Assembly (NCBI RefSeq): GCF_009720485.1
Contig: NZ_CP045245.1
Location: 2,790,001-2,854,000 of the forward strand
Reading direction: 5' to 3'
DNA length: 64,000 nucleotides
Origin: Cellulomonas sp. JZ18
GTDB taxonomy: Bacteria > Actinomycetota > Actinomycetes > Actinomycetales > Cellulomonadaceae
Shown piece after piece: positions 52,389 to 61,197 of this stretch (its first letter is position 1; each line of letters opens with the position of its first letter). Made by a program: the position numbers and the translations under genes. The notes under the pieces were generated by a model. The model did no database searches and was not told the DNA's origin. It saw only the letters and a list, made by a program, of their open reading frames with translations.

Positions 52389-53693
52389 TCAGGCCTCCGG
52401 GACGACGGACGAGACGGTGAACACGCGCCGGCCGACCCGGACGCGGTCCCCCTCGACGAGCAGGACGGTGGTGTGCGGCGGCAGCACGGTGACCTCGCCG
52501 TCGTCGCCCAGCACCGCCGTGCCGTTCGCCGAGCCGAGATCGGTCACGCGGACGCCGTCACGCGTGTGCTCCAGCCGCAGGTGGCGGCGCGAGACCGTGC
52601 TCTCCGGGTCCTGCAGCACCACGGGCCGGTCTCCGGCGACGACGGCCTCGGGCGAGCGGCCGAGGACGACCGCCGCCCCGAGCGGCACGAGCTCGCGCTG
52701 ACCGGTGTCGACGACGAGCAGCACCGCCGCACCGGCGACCGGGACCGGAGCGCCCGCACCCGGGCGGCCGACGACGGCGGGCAGGGCCCCGGTCTGCGGA
52801 CCGGCCGGCGGGGCGTCGGTGCGCTCGGGCACCCGCGGGCCGGACGTGTCCGGCACGACCAGGGGCTCGGCGAGCACGCCGGGACGGTCGCCGGGCGCCT
52901 GCCAGGGCGCCGCCGGGACCGCGGGCGCACCGGGCCGGACGCCCGCCGGGGCGACGGGGGGCAGGCCTGCGGACGGCGGGGACGACGCGAGCGCACCCGC
53001 GTGCTCGGCTCCGGCGCCGTCCTGCCACGGCAGGGTGAGGTCGGGCGTCGCGGCGGCGGGGCCGGCGGCCATGACCGTGAGGCCCGGCGCGACGGGCGGG
53101 ACGGCCACCGTCGGGGTCGCTCGCCGCCGCGGGACGGCGACGACGACGGTCCCCGCGGCCCGGTCGGCCCAGGAGCGCCGGCGACCGCTGCGGTCGAGCG
53201 CGGCGGACGCGACGACACCCCACGCGCCGACGACCGCGACGAGCGCGCCCAGGCCCGTCACGAGCAGGCGGACGAAGGCCGGACCGGCGCCGGGCGACCA
53301 CGGCCGGTCGTCGCGCGCCGTGCGCAGGCGCAGCACCGCGTTGCCGACGGTCAGGCCCGTGCGCGCCTGCCAGACCCACAGCGCCACGACGGCCTCGACC
53401 GCGACGACGGCCGTGAGCACCGGCGAGCGGGTCGGCAGCCAGACCGCCGCGACGACGAGCACGAGCGCGAGGACGTCGACCGTGAACGCGGCCAGCCGGG
53501 CGCCCACGCCCGCCGCACGACCCGCGAGCCGCGGACCGAGGTCGCCGCCGTCCGCGCGCCGCCGCTCGCCGCGCGACGGGGCTCCGCCCGCGGCGTCGCC
53601 GGCACCGCGCGGCAGCGCGCCGCAGCTCGGGCAGGGTCCGTCCGCGGGGGCGGCGGCGCCGCAGCACCAGCACGTCGTCGTCACCGTCGTCAT
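52389..53693 (-). CDS. zinc-ribbon, RDD-membrane and FHA domain protein of the T7SS operon
   Basis: 434 residues in three parts. An N-terminal ribbon with CWCCGAAAPADGPCPSCG (five Cys) is followed by an RDD-type membrane part (residues about 65-190, GVGARLAAFTVDVLALVLV ... TVGNAVLRLRTARDDRPWSPG). After a long Pro/Ala/Gly linker comes a C-terminal FHA domain with VLGRSPEAVV, SRRHLRLEHT and VTDLGSANGTAVL, which should bind a phosphothreonine. Its ATG overlaps the eccD stop and eccC follows by 4 nt, so it is a built-in member of the secretion operon and may link secretion to Ser/Thr kinase signalling. Confidence 0.88.
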   Translation of the reverse strand: MTTVTTTCWCCGAAAPADGPCPSCGALPRGAGDAAGGAPSRGERRRADGGDLGPRLAGRAAGVGARLAAFTVDVLALVLVVAAVWLPTRSPVLTAVVAVEAVVALWVWQARTGLTVGNAVLRLRTARDDRPWSPGAGPAFVRLLVTGLGALVAVVGAWGVVASAALDRSGRRRSWADRAAGTVVVAVPRRRATPTVAVPPVAPGLTVMAAGPAAATPDLTLPWQDGAGAEHAGALASSPPSAGLPPVAPAGVRPGAPAVPAAPWQAPGDRPGVLAEPLVVPDTSGPRVPERTDAPPAGPQTGALPAVVGRPGAGAPVPVAGAAVLLVVDTGQRELVPLGAAVVLGRSPEAVVAGDRPVVLQDPESTVSRRHLRLEHTRDGVRVTDLGSANGTAVLGDDGEVTVLPPHTTVLLVEGDRVRVGRRVFTVSSVVPEA

Positions 53694-55048
53694 CCCGACA
53701 CCGCCGTCCGCACGAGCTCCAGGCCGCCGGCCGCGAGCAGCGCGGCCGGCAGCGCGAGGACCGTGGCCATCCCCTGCAGGACGTCCCCGGTCCGGGACAG
53801 CCCCAGCGAGCGCGCACCGCGCCCCAGGGGCACCGCCACGACGGCGGACGCGACGCCGACGAGCGCGAGCAGGCCCGCGACCAGCGTCGCGGAGTCCGGG
53901 CCGGTCGTGGCGGCGACGGCCCGCAGGCCGACGACCGCGGCCACGGCGGCCGACCCGCGCACCACCCAGCGCAGGCCCGGCACGTTCTCGGTGCGCGCGA
54001 GCAGCAGCAGCCCGACGAGGTAGCACAGGACGAGCGCGACCGTGCCGCCCACCACGAGCGCGCCGGCGGGGTGCGGCGGCACGGCGGCGGGCAGGGCGAG
54101 CGCCCCCACCGCGGCGAGCACGACCGTGGCGGTGACCCGCGCCGCGGACGCGGCGACCACGTGCGCGCGCACCTCGTCCCCGTCCACCGGGCCGGGGTCG
54201 GCGGGCACCGCGCCGCGCACCGACCACCGGTTGCGCAGGTAGCGCCCGTAGTCCATGAAGTACCCCTCGTCGACCTGCAGCAGCGCCGCGGGCAGGGCCC
54301 GCAGCGCGACGGGGACCGCGCCGGCGGTCAGTGCCGCGGCGGCCTGGGCCGGCCAGGCCAGCAGGAGCGTCAGGCCCCACAGCGCCGCGACGCCGGCGGC
54401 GACGGCCGCGACCGCGGCGAACGAGGCGCGCCACGGACCCGGCTCGGCGAGCGCGACGCCCGCCAGCCCCAGCACGGCGACGGTGGCCGCCGCCGTGACG
54501 GCGCCGAGCACGTCCGTGCCGGTCCACCCGTCGGGCACGACCGTGACCGCCGCGGCGGCGGCGAGCGCCACCGGGGTCGCGACGCGCAGCGCGGCGGGCA
54601 GGTCCTCGGTGCGCCGGGCGGCCAGCACCGCGGTCACCACCGCGGCGACGGCGAGGAGGACCGCCGCGGGCGGGGTCCACCGCGCGCTGAGCAGCCCCGG
54701 CGCGACGAGGTCCAGCACCGCGGCCACGGCACCGAGCGCGAGCAGTGCCCACCACGCCGGGGCGATGCCGCCACGCCCGGCGACCCGCCGCTCGCGAGCG
54801 GCACGGCGCGGGTCCGCCGGTTCGGCGGCACGGTCGACGACCGTGACGAGCGCACCGTCCTCGAGGTCGGCCACCGGCGTACCGGCCTCCGCGCGGCGGT
54901 CGCCGACCAGGAGCGTGAGCCCCGGGTCGTCGAGGGCGACGCCGACCGCGCCGAGGGCCTCGGCGAGCGTGCCGGTCGCGGGGAGGGCGACGTCGAGCCG
55001 CCGTTCGCCGTCGAGCACGGCGATCCGGCGCGGAGGTGCGGTGGTCAC
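53690..55048 (-). CDS. eccD: type VII secretion channel protein EccD (minus-arm copy)
   Basis: 452 residues. An N-terminal ubiquitin-like (YukD) domain of about 75 residues (RRIAVLDGERRLDVALPATGTLAEALGAVGVALDD) is followed by about eleven membrane segments, the EccD design. It is in the same operon as the FHA protein and EccC, with an ATGA overlap to the former. A second EccD-like protein is encoded on the plus strand at 59860-61194; whether the two form one channel or two is not known. Confidence 0.85.
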   Translation of the reverse strand: MTTAPPRRIAVLDGERRLDVALPATGTLAEALGAVGVALDDPGLTLLVGDRRAEAGTPVADLEDGALVTVVDRAAEPADPRRAARERRVAGRGGIAPAWWALLALGAVAAVLDLVAPGLLSARWTPPAAVLLAVAAVVTAVLAARRTEDLPAALRVATPVALAAAAAVTVVPDGWTGTDVLGAVTAAATVAVLGLAGVALAEPGPWRASFAAVAAVAAGVAALWGLTLLLAWPAQAAAALTAGAVPVALRALPAALLQVDEGYFMDYGRYLRNRWSVRGAVPADPGPVDGDEVRAHVVAASAARVTATVVLAAVGALALPAAVPPHPAGALVVGGTVALVLCYLVGLLLLARTENVPGLRWVVRGSAAVAAVVGLRAVAATTGPDSATLVAGLLALVGVASAVVAVPLGRGARSLGLSRTGDVLQGMATVLALPAALLAAGGLELVRTAVSG

Positions 55049-55330
55049 GAGCGCGGCGACCGCCCCCGGGCAGGGTCCGCGCAGGCACCGGCCCGCGCGT
55101 GCTCCCGGTCCGTCCCGCTCATCCGCTCACCCCTCGTCGTCTGCCGTCGCGCCGCTCGCGCGCGCGACGGAGCACACCGTACGTCCTCGTGGGTATCGGC
55201 ATCCGCCACCGCCGACTGGAGGCGTCCGCGTGCCGGTGCCGACGGCAGGCCGGGCCCCCGCGCACGCGGCGACGCCGCCCGCCGCCGGACCGCGACCGCG
55301 GTCCGGCGACGGGTCGCCCGTGCTCCCGCC
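55049..55330. other. 282-nt gap with one terminator hairpin
   Basis: Between the Gly-rich gene stop and the eccD start on the minus strand. Apart from the hairpin at 55283-55308 I see no gene. A promoter for eccD-FHA-eccC should lie here, but no clear -10/-35 pair was picked out. Confidence 0.5.
55283..55308 (-). terminator. terminator hairpin after the Gly-rich T7SS gene
   Basis: 12-bp near-perfect palindrome (55283-55294 with 55297-55308, effective loop 4 nt), 22 nt after the stop codon of the 512-residue gene. No T-tract. Confidence 0.55.
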
Positions 55331-56869
55331 TCAGCGCTCGCCGGGGCCGGCGGACAGCGGACGGGGAGCGATCTCCTCCTCGTCCTCCAGCCGCGGCGCG
55401 AGCGGGCCGCCGAGGCCCTTGCGCCGGTCACGCTGGCTGCCACCCGCGCCACCCGCGGCACCGCCGTGCATCATCCCGGTCGTGCCCCCGGCACCGCCGG
55501 TGCCGGCCGCCCCGCCGCGGGCACCGGCCGCGCCGGCCCCCTCGGCGAGACCCGCCGCACCGCGTGCCCCGGCCGCTCCCGCAGCACCGGCGCCCGTACC
55601 CGACGCGCCGCTGCCGCCTGCGGCACCGGCCCCCGCACCGGACGAGAGACCGGCACCGAGACCGCGCGCGCCGGCGCCGGCCGCACCGGCGCCGCCGGTG
55701 GCACCGGCGTAGCCGCCGGACGCACCGCCCCAGCCGCCCATGCCCGCACTCGCACCGAGGCCCGCCATGCCGCCACCGCTGCCCGTCAGGCGCGACCCCG
55801 CGGCGAGCGCCGCGGCACCCGCCGCACCGCCCACGAGGCCCGACGACCCGGAGGACCAGCCTCCGGCGCCACCGGCGCCGACGCCACCGCCGACCCCGGC
55901 ACCGCCGCTGCCGCCGCTGCCGGGCACGCTGCCCTCCATACCGCCGTCGACGTCGACCCACGGGGACGTCCCGGGCGTACCGGGGACGACCGGCCCCGCC
56001 GTGACGGGACCACCGGGCCCGACACCGATGGGACCGTGGGACCCGCCACCACCGGGCGTCGGCGGGGGGACGTCGACCCAGCCGGCGCCGCCGCCCCCGG
56101 CGATCCCGCTGCCGGCGGCGTGGCCGATGCCGGACGGCGCCGCACCGCCACCCCCGCCGACGCGGGCGGGGCCGCCACCGGCGGAGGAGTACCCCCCGGC
56201 GGTGCCCCCCGAGTACCCGGGCGTGGTCGTGCCGTCCGACGGCACCCCCTTCTCCGGCTCGCCCGTGGTCCGGTCGGCGTCCAGTCCCAGCGTCTGGCCG
56301 AGCGTGGCGGCCGGGGGCACGAGGTCCTTGCGCACCTGCTGCAGCGCGTTCGCCGCCGCCGCCTCGCGCGCCGCCCGCAGGGCCGCCTCGTCGTCGGCGA
56401 TCTCCTGCTCCGCACGGCGCGCCGCGGCGGTCGCCGCGATGCCCGTGGGGATGACGCCCAGGGGCAGCTTGGCCAGCGCCGCCGCCTCGTGCCGCGCGAC
56501 GATGGCGGCCTTCTCGAAGAACGAGAGCTCGACGGGCATCTGCTGCACCTCGGCCAGCCGCTGGGCCGCCGAGCCCACCCGGGCGGCGTTGGCGTCGCCG
56601 ACCGCTCGCTGCACGTCGCCCATGCGACGGTCGTACTCCTGCACCCGCGTCCTGATCGCCGCGAGCTGCGCGCGCGCCGCGTCGGCCGTCGCCCCCGACG
56701 CCCCCTCGCCGTCCAGGACGTCCGCGACGCGCGCGATGGCGCCGACGACCTCGCCGTAGGCCGCACGCAGCGCCTCGGCGCCGGGCAGCTCCCACGGCGG
56801 CACCTGGGAGTAGGTCGCGAGCTCGGCGAGCTGCGCCTCGGCGTCCGAGTACGTCTTCCCGTCCGTCAC
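55331..56869 (-). CDS. Gly/Ala-rich T7SS-associated protein
   Basis: 512 residues. The first 210 residues are helical with no signal peptide (AEALRAAYGEVVGAIARVADVL, RVQEYDRRMGDVQRAVGDAN, AAARRAEQEIADDEAALRAA). Residues 225-485 are very rich in Gly, Ala, Ser and Pro, and the end is charged: QRDRRKGLGGPLAPRLEDEEEIAPRP. Helical head plus Gly-rich tail recalls PPE-like or EspB-like secreted partners of actinobacterial T7SS, but no PPE motif is present. It may be a substrate or structural partner. GTG start, 34 nt after the mycosin gene. Confidence 0.7.
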   Translation of the reverse strand: MTDGKTYSDAEAQLAELATYSQVPPWELPGAEALRAAYGEVVGAIARVADVLDGEGASGATADAARAQLAAIRTRVQEYDRRMGDVQRAVGDANAARVGSAAQRLAEVQQMPVELSFFEKAAIVARHEAAALAKLPLGVIPTGIAATAAARRAEQEIADDEAALRAAREAAAANALQQVRKDLVPPAATLGQTLGLDADRTTGEPEKGVPSDGTTTPGYSGGTAGGYSSAGGGPARVGGGGGAAPSGIGHAAGSGIAGGGGAGWVDVPPPTPGGGGSHGPIGVGPGGPVTAGPVVPGTPGTSPWVDVDGGMEGSVPGSGGSGGAGVGGGVGAGGAGGWSSGSSGLVGGAAGAAALAAGSRLTGSGGGMAGLGASAGMGGWGGASGGYAGATGGAGAAGAGARGLGAGLSSGAGAGAAGGSGASGTGAGAAGAAGARGAAGLAEGAGAAGARGGAAGTGGAGGTTGMMHGGAAGGAGGSQRDRRKGLGGPLAPRLEDEEEIAPRPLSAGPGER

Positions 56870-56903
56870 GGGTGCACCTCTCTCGTCGTGTCGTGAAGGC
56901 CGG

Positions 56904-58304
56904 TCAACGGCCGGGGTCGGTCAGGGGCGCCGGGGCCGGACCTGCGGTCCGACGGCGGCGCTGCAGGAGGAGCACGGTCACGACCACCGCGACCAGGACG
57001 GCGGCCGCGCCGCCGAGGGCCGGCCAGAGCCACCCCGCGCCGACGTCCTGCCCGTCCTCGGGCGCGTCCTGCGCCGGGGGTGCTGCGTCACCCGTGGCCG
57101 TCGCGGAGGCCTCCGGCGCGGACGTGGCCTCGGGGTCCCCCGGCCACACCGGGCGCTCGGCCGCCGCGACCTCACCGAGGGTGATCTGGTTGAGGCGCGC
57201 CTCCTCGCCCTCGCCGATGTCGACCAGCAGCGGGTTCTCGTCCGGGAAGCGCGCGGGATCCTCCCGGAGCATGTGCCGCAGTCCGACCATCCCGTACCCG
57301 CGCATCTCGTCGTACCCCAGCTCGTGCTCCTCCGAGCCGGTGTCGTGGATCAGCGTCTGCAGCATCTGGTTGCCGGTCGCCTCCGGGTACGCCGACCAGA
57401 CCGCGGCGAGCGCGCCCGCCACGACCGGCGTGGCCAGGGACGTGCCGGAGTCCAGGCGCCTGGGCTCCCAGCTCCCGTTGCTCGGCGAGCCCTGGACGAG
57501 CAGGTCGACGCCCGGTGCGCACACCGTGATCTTCTCGTGCTCGAACTGCTTCCCGTCGCGCCCGACCTGCGGATCGAGGTTCACGTCGCACGCCTCGACG
57601 GCGACGACGCCGTTCAGGCGCGCGAGGTCGTCGCTCACGCTGACCCTCGTGTCGTTGGACGAGCTGTCCTGGGCGAGCGCCGCGAGGACCACCACGCCCT
57701 CCTTGAGCGCCCACGCGATCACGTCCTGGACGGGCTCCTCGTAGCTGATGGCCCCGCCGAAGGACATGCTGATGATGTCGGCACCGTCGTCGACCGCCTG
57801 CCGGATGGCCCGCGCCGTCGCCGACGGCGCGTCCGGCCCCTGGCCGCCCGAGCCGCACGCGAGGCCCTCCGTGCCCTCCTGCGAGTAGAAGAGCACACGG
57901 GCGCGCGGCGCGACCCCCGCCTGCGACCGCTCGCCGTTGAAGCCCTGACCGTTGCCGACGACGAACCCGGTGACCGCCGTGCCGTGCGCCGACTGCGCGA
58001 TGTCCGGGCGGGCCGCGGGCAGCGGCTGGCCGTCGTGGTCGGTGCAGAACGAGGGCTCGTGCACGTGCAGGTCGGCGCCCGCGAACATCGGCAGGTCGGG
58101 GTTGATCGCGTCGTCGATGACCGCGACCGTCACCCCTCGCCCGTCCGCCCCCGCCGCGTTGACCTCGGCGACGCCCATGCCCGTGTACCACCACGTGCCG
58201 TCCTGCGTCGCGGCGGACGCGGTCACGGCGGACGCGGTGGCGACGGGTCCGGCGAGCAGCAGCGCACCGAGCACCACCGCGGCCGCGCGGTTGCGGGACC
58301 TCAC
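56904..58304 (-). CDS. mycP: type VII secretion mycosin (subtilisin-like protease), minus-arm copy
   Basis: 466 residues. An N-terminal signal peptide (RNRAAAVVLGALLLAGPVATASA) is followed by the subtilisin domain with Asp64 in VAVIDDAI, His107 in SAHGTAVTG and Ser289 in SGTSLATPVVAG. An acidic linker and a C-terminal membrane anchor (WLWPALGGAAAVLVAVVVTVLLLQRRRR) complete the MycP shape. Mycosins sit outside the membrane and stabilise the secretion complex. The GTG start overlaps the stop of the previous gene (GTGA). Confidence 0.93.
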   Translation of the reverse strand: MRSRNRAAAVVLGALLLAGPVATASAVTASAATQDGTWWYTGMGVAEVNAAGADGRGVTVAVIDDAINPDLPMFAGADLHVHEPSFCTDHDGQPLPAARPDIAQSAHGTAVTGFVVGNGQGFNGERSQAGVAPRARVLFYSQEGTEGLACGSGGQGPDAPSATARAIRQAVDDGADIISMSFGGAISYEEPVQDVIAWALKEGVVVLAALAQDSSSNDTRVSVSDDLARLNGVVAVEACDVNLDPQVGRDGKQFEHEKITVCAPGVDLLVQGSPSNGSWEPRRLDSGTSLATPVVAGALAAVWSAYPEATGNQMLQTLIHDTGSEEHELGYDEMRGYGMVGLRHMLREDPARFPDENPLLVDIGEGEEARLNQITLGEVAAAERPVWPGDPEATSAPEASATATGDAAPPAQDAPEDGQDVGAGWLWPALGGAAAVLVAVVVTVLLLQRRRRTAGPAPAPLTDPGR

Positions 58305-58750
58305 AGGCCTGCGCGCGCGTTCGGGTCGTCCGCCGTCGTCGCCGGCGCCACCGTGGCCGGGGAGGCACCCGCCGCCGCACCGTCCGGCGCCGCGGTGCCG
58401 GACGCCATCGCCTGGTCGTCGACGCTCACCTGCCGCTCGAACATCTGGCTCACGCGGGTGACCTCGTCCGCGGCAGCCTGCTCCGTGCCGGCCAGGATCT
58501 GCGCGGCCTGCTCGAACGCCGTCGCGGAGTCGAGCAGGATGGCCCGCAGCTCCTCCCGGAGCTGGTTGAAGACCCCGGGCGCCTGGTCGATGACGTGGGC
58601 GACGGGCTGGACCGCGGCGTACTGGCCGGCGCGCGGGCCCAGCACGGGCCGCAGGGTCGCCGGCTCCGGCAGGAGGTCGGCGACGCGCTGGAGGCGCTTC
58701 GCCTCGCCCTGGAGGGTCTCGATGTCGGCCCTCAGCATCCGTGCGGGCAT
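58301..58750 (-). CDS. small helical T7SS-associated protein
   Basis: 149 residues. Two long helical stretches (ADIETLQGEAKRLQRVADLL and QLREELRAILLDSATAFEQAAQILAGTEQAAADEVTRVSQMF) are followed by an Ala-rich tail. The size and helical hairpin resemble WXG100-like or EspC-like secreted proteins, but there is no W-x-G turn. ATG 58750 has AAGGAG 7 nt upstream. Its stop overlaps the mycosin start. It is separated from the esx pair by a 13-bp hairpin. Confidence 0.7.
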   Translation of the reverse strand: MPARMLRADIETLQGEAKRLQRVADLLPEPATLRPVLGPRAGQYAAVQPVAHVIDQAPGVFNQLREELRAILLDSATAFEQAAQILAGTEQAAADEVTRVSQMFERQVSVDDQAMASGTAAPDGAAAGASPATVAPATTADDPNARAGL

Positions 58751-58890
58751 CCGTGGCTCCTTCGTGCGTGTCTCGTGGGGCCACCGCGGCGCTCGCCGCG
58801 GGGCCGCCGTGCGCGCTGCGCGCGCGTCCGGTGCCGGCTGCCGGGCCCGCCGCGTGCGCTGCGGCGTGCGCGGGCTGCTGATGTCGTGCG

Positions 58891-58919
58891 CGTGGCGGGG
58901 GCCGTCGGCCCCCGCCACG
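58891..58919 (-). terminator. hairpin after the esx pair
   Basis: Perfect 13-bp stem (58891-58903 with 58907-58919) and loop GTC, 20 nt after the last WXG100 stop codon and within the 189-nt gap before the next gene. It could partly terminate, leaving the small secreted proteins in excess over the secretion machinery. No T-tract. Confidence 0.65.
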
Positions 58920-58939
58920 TCACGTGCGACCCGGTCGGG

Positions 58940-59236
58940 TCAGGCGCCGAAGCGACCCGCCGACTGACGGTCCGCAGCGGTGTAGTTCTGCGCGATCTCG
59001 TTCGTGCTCGTCGCGATGCGGTCGAGCAGCTGCTGCAGGTCGGTCAGCGCCTGCGTCCACTGGCGCTGCGCGAGCGAGTAGGACTCCTGCGCCTGGCCGG
59101 ACCAGCTGGCGCGCAGCGTGGCGACCTTGCTGTCGAGCTCGTCGAGCTCGGCACGGATGCCCTGCGCACCGGAACGGATGTTCCCGGACAGCGCGATGAC
59201 CTGCTCCGGGGTGACGGAGAACGAACCCAGCGACAT
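58940..59236 (-). CDS. WXG100-family secreted protein (second esx gene)
   Basis: 98 residues. Helix-turn-helix with the central W-S-G turn (ATLRASWSGQAQESYSLAQRQW, Trp near residue 44) and a helical tail with TSTNEIAQNYTAADR, the usual WXG100 end. ATG 59236 fits the AGGGAG site better than ATG 59242. It should pair with the product of the gene at 59265-59579 as the ESAT-6/CFP-10-type dimer. It lies 28 nt after that gene. Confidence 0.92.
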   Translation of the reverse strand: MSLGSFSVTPEQVIALSGNIRSGAQGIRAELDELDSKVATLRASWSGQAQESYSLAQRQWTQALTDLQQLLDRIATSTNEIAQNYTAADRQSAGRFGA

Positions 59237-59264
59237 CGTCATGCTCCCTGTTCCGCGCGCGCCC

Positions 59265-59579
59265 TCAGGCGCCCATCATCGAGTTGAGACCGGCGATGGT
59301 CTGCTGCGTCTGCTCGTCCGTGGCCTGCTGGTCGCGGGCCGTGCCCGTCAGCGACGCCTCGAGCTGGTCGAGCACGCTGTTGAGCTTCTTGGTCTTCGAG
59401 TCCCACTCGGCCATGAGCTGGGTGAAGCGCGACGCGGCCGGGCCGGTCCACATGCCGCCGACGGTCTCGATCTCCCGGCGGACCTGCGCGACCCGGTTGT
59501 CGATGCCCTGACGGGCGTCGGCAACGGCCTGCGCACCCCGCGCGAGGGCCCCCTCTTCGGCGGAGATGTTCTCTGCCAC
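59265..59579 (-). CDS. WXG100-family secreted protein (first esx gene)
   Basis: 104 residues. The helical hairpin carries the W-T-G turn (EIETVGGMWTGPAASRFTQLMAEW) and a tail that ends TIAGLNSMMGA. GTG 59579 has AGGAG 6 nt upstream. It is the first gene of the minus arm and is likely the more highly expressed part of the locus, together with its partner, since a hairpin follows the pair. Confidence 0.92.
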   Translation of the reverse strand: MAENISAEEGALARGAQAVADARQGIDNRVAQVRREIETVGGMWTGPAASRFTQLMAEWDSKTKKLNSVLDQLEASLTGTARDQQATDEQTQQTIAGLNSMMGA

Positions 59580-59859
59580 GTCACACTCCTTCACTCGACG
59601 CCGTGTGTCGTGCCGCCCTGTGACGGACGGCACGGCGGTCAGAGTAGCGCGGACGTCCGACAGGTTCCCGGAGCAACCGGACACCGGCGGGTGATACCGG
59701 CGTGATGGGCCTCACGCCGGGCGCCCGATCGGGTGAACCCGGGGCCGGACCCGCCAGCCGCGGTCCCGAAGGAGGGGCCACGGCGAGGTGGCGGCTCCGT
59801 GCCGCGCTAACCTCACCTGCGTTCGCCGCGCGCCACCGGTGCGCCCACCCGGGGGACCC
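59580..59859. promoter_or_regulatory. 280-nt divergent control region of the T7SS locus
   Basis: Between the first esx gene (minus) and the second eccD-like gene (plus). The minus strand carries a TACTCT -10 candidate near 59642-59647, about 65 nt before the esx start. The plus strand carries TAACCT at about 59808-59813, some 47 nt before the ATG. No palindromic operator stands out and no extra gene is supported. Confidence 0.4.
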
Positions 59860-61194
59860 ATGCCTCAGACCACGACCGCCGCCCGCGCCCTGCTGCACCT
59901 GACGATCACGAGCGAGGACCGTCGCCTGGACCTCGGCGTGCCCGCACAGCTGCCGCTGGTCGAGCTGATGCCCGGCGTCGTGCGCAGCCTGGGCGTGCTC
60001 GACCCGACCCTCGTGCACGCCGGCTACGCGTTGCGCCGCTCCGACGGCGGTCTGCTGGACCCCGCCCAGAGCTGCGCGGCGCAGGGCGTGCAGGACGGCG
60101 AGCTGCTCACCCTCGTGCGCGGCGGCCTCGTCGCCGAGCACCGGCGGTACGACGACGTCGTCGAGGCCGTCGTCGACGCCACCCGTGACCGCGCGCCCTG
60201 GACGCCCGCGGACCAGGCGCGCACCGCCCTCGCGGTGAGCCTGCTGCTGCTCGCGCTGGGCGCGGGGCTCCTGCTGTCCTCGCCGCACGGGCTCGGGATC
60301 GGGTCGGTGGTCGCGCTGGGGGCGGCCGTCGTCCTCGTGACCACCGGGGCCGTCCTCACCCGGACCGGCGCCGCCGAGGCGGGCCACGGGCTGGGGCTGG
60401 CCGCGTCCGTGTGGGCCGCGGTGGGCGCGTACCTGCTCGTGCCCGAGGGTGAGCTGTGGGGGTGGCCGGTCGCGGCCGCCGGGCTCGCCGCGATGGTGAC
60501 CGGCGGCCTCGCGCTCGCGGCGGTCGCGTCCGCGCCGCAGGTGCACGTGGTCCCGGTCGCGGCCGGCGGTGCCGTCGCCCTCACGGGCCTGGCCGCGGCG
60601 CTGCTCGGTCCGGGCGACGTCGCGCCGTGGGCCGTGCTCGTGGCCGTCGCCGCGACGCTCGCGAACCTCGCGCCGTGGCTCGCGCTGTCCTCCACGCGGC
60701 TCGACGTCGTCTCGCCGCACAGCGATGCGGAGGTGCTCGCGCCGCCGCCGCCCGTGGACGGGCCCGACGTCGCGCGCCGGGCGCTCGAGGGCCAGCGCCT
60801 GCTGCTCGCGCTGCGGGTCGCGGCCGCGGTCTGCGTCGCGGTCGCGACCCCGCTCGTCGCGTCCTCGGGGGTGAGCGGCGCCGCCCTGTGCGCGCTCGCG
60901 TTCGTCGGTCTGCTGTTCCAGTCCCGGCAGGTGCACGCCCGGTCGGGCGTCCTGACGCTCATGGCCTGCGGCGCCGCCGGGCTCACCCTCACCGGGACGG
61001 TCGTCGCCGTCTCGGGGTCGGTCGCACCCGCGGTGCTCACGATCGTCCTGCTCACGTCCGTCGCCGCGCTGGTCGGCCTGACGATGCTGCGCCCGCGCGC
61101 CCGCATGCGGATGGTGCGCCTCGCGGACACGGTCGAGCTCGCCGCACTGGCCCTCCTGCTGCCGCTCGGCGCCCTCACGGCAGGGCTCGTCTGA
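59860..61194 (+). CDS. EccD-like type VII secretion membrane protein (plus-arm copy)
   Basis: 444 residues. The N terminus is a ubiquitin-like domain (RALLHLTITSEDRRLDLGVPAQLPLVELMPGVVRSLGV) and about eleven membrane segments follow, as in EccD. It differs clearly from the EccD of the minus arm. ATG 59860 has GGGGGA upstream. eccB follows by 3 nt, which supports a secretion role. A distant EccE-like function cannot be excluded, since no eccE gene is seen. Confidence 0.85.
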   Translation: MPQTTTAARALLHLTITSEDRRLDLGVPAQLPLVELMPGVVRSLGVLDPTLVHAGYALRRSDGGLLDPAQSCAAQGVQDGELLTLVRGGLVAEHRRYDDVVEAVVDATRDRAPWTPADQARTALAVSLLLLALGAGLLLSSPHGLGIGSVVALGAAVVLVTTGAVLTRTGAAEAGHGLGLAASVWAAVGAYLLVPEGELWGWPVAAAGLAAMVTGGLALAAVASAPQVHVVPVAAGGAVALTGLAAALLGPGDVAPWAVLVAVAATLANLAPWLALSSTRLDVVSPHSDAEVLAPPPPVDGPDVARRALEGQRLLLALRVAAAVCVAVATPLVASSGVSGAALCALAFVGLLFQSRQVHARSGVLTLMACGAAGLTLTGTVVAVSGSVAPAVLTIVLLTSVAALVGLTMLRPRARMRMVRLADTVELAALALLLPLGALTAGLV

Positions 61195-61197
61195 CCC

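Noticed and set aside
55049..55330. Small gene between eccD and the Gly-rich gene
   Set aside because: No frame with a start, ribosome site and protein-like composition fits the gap; only a hairpin is supported.
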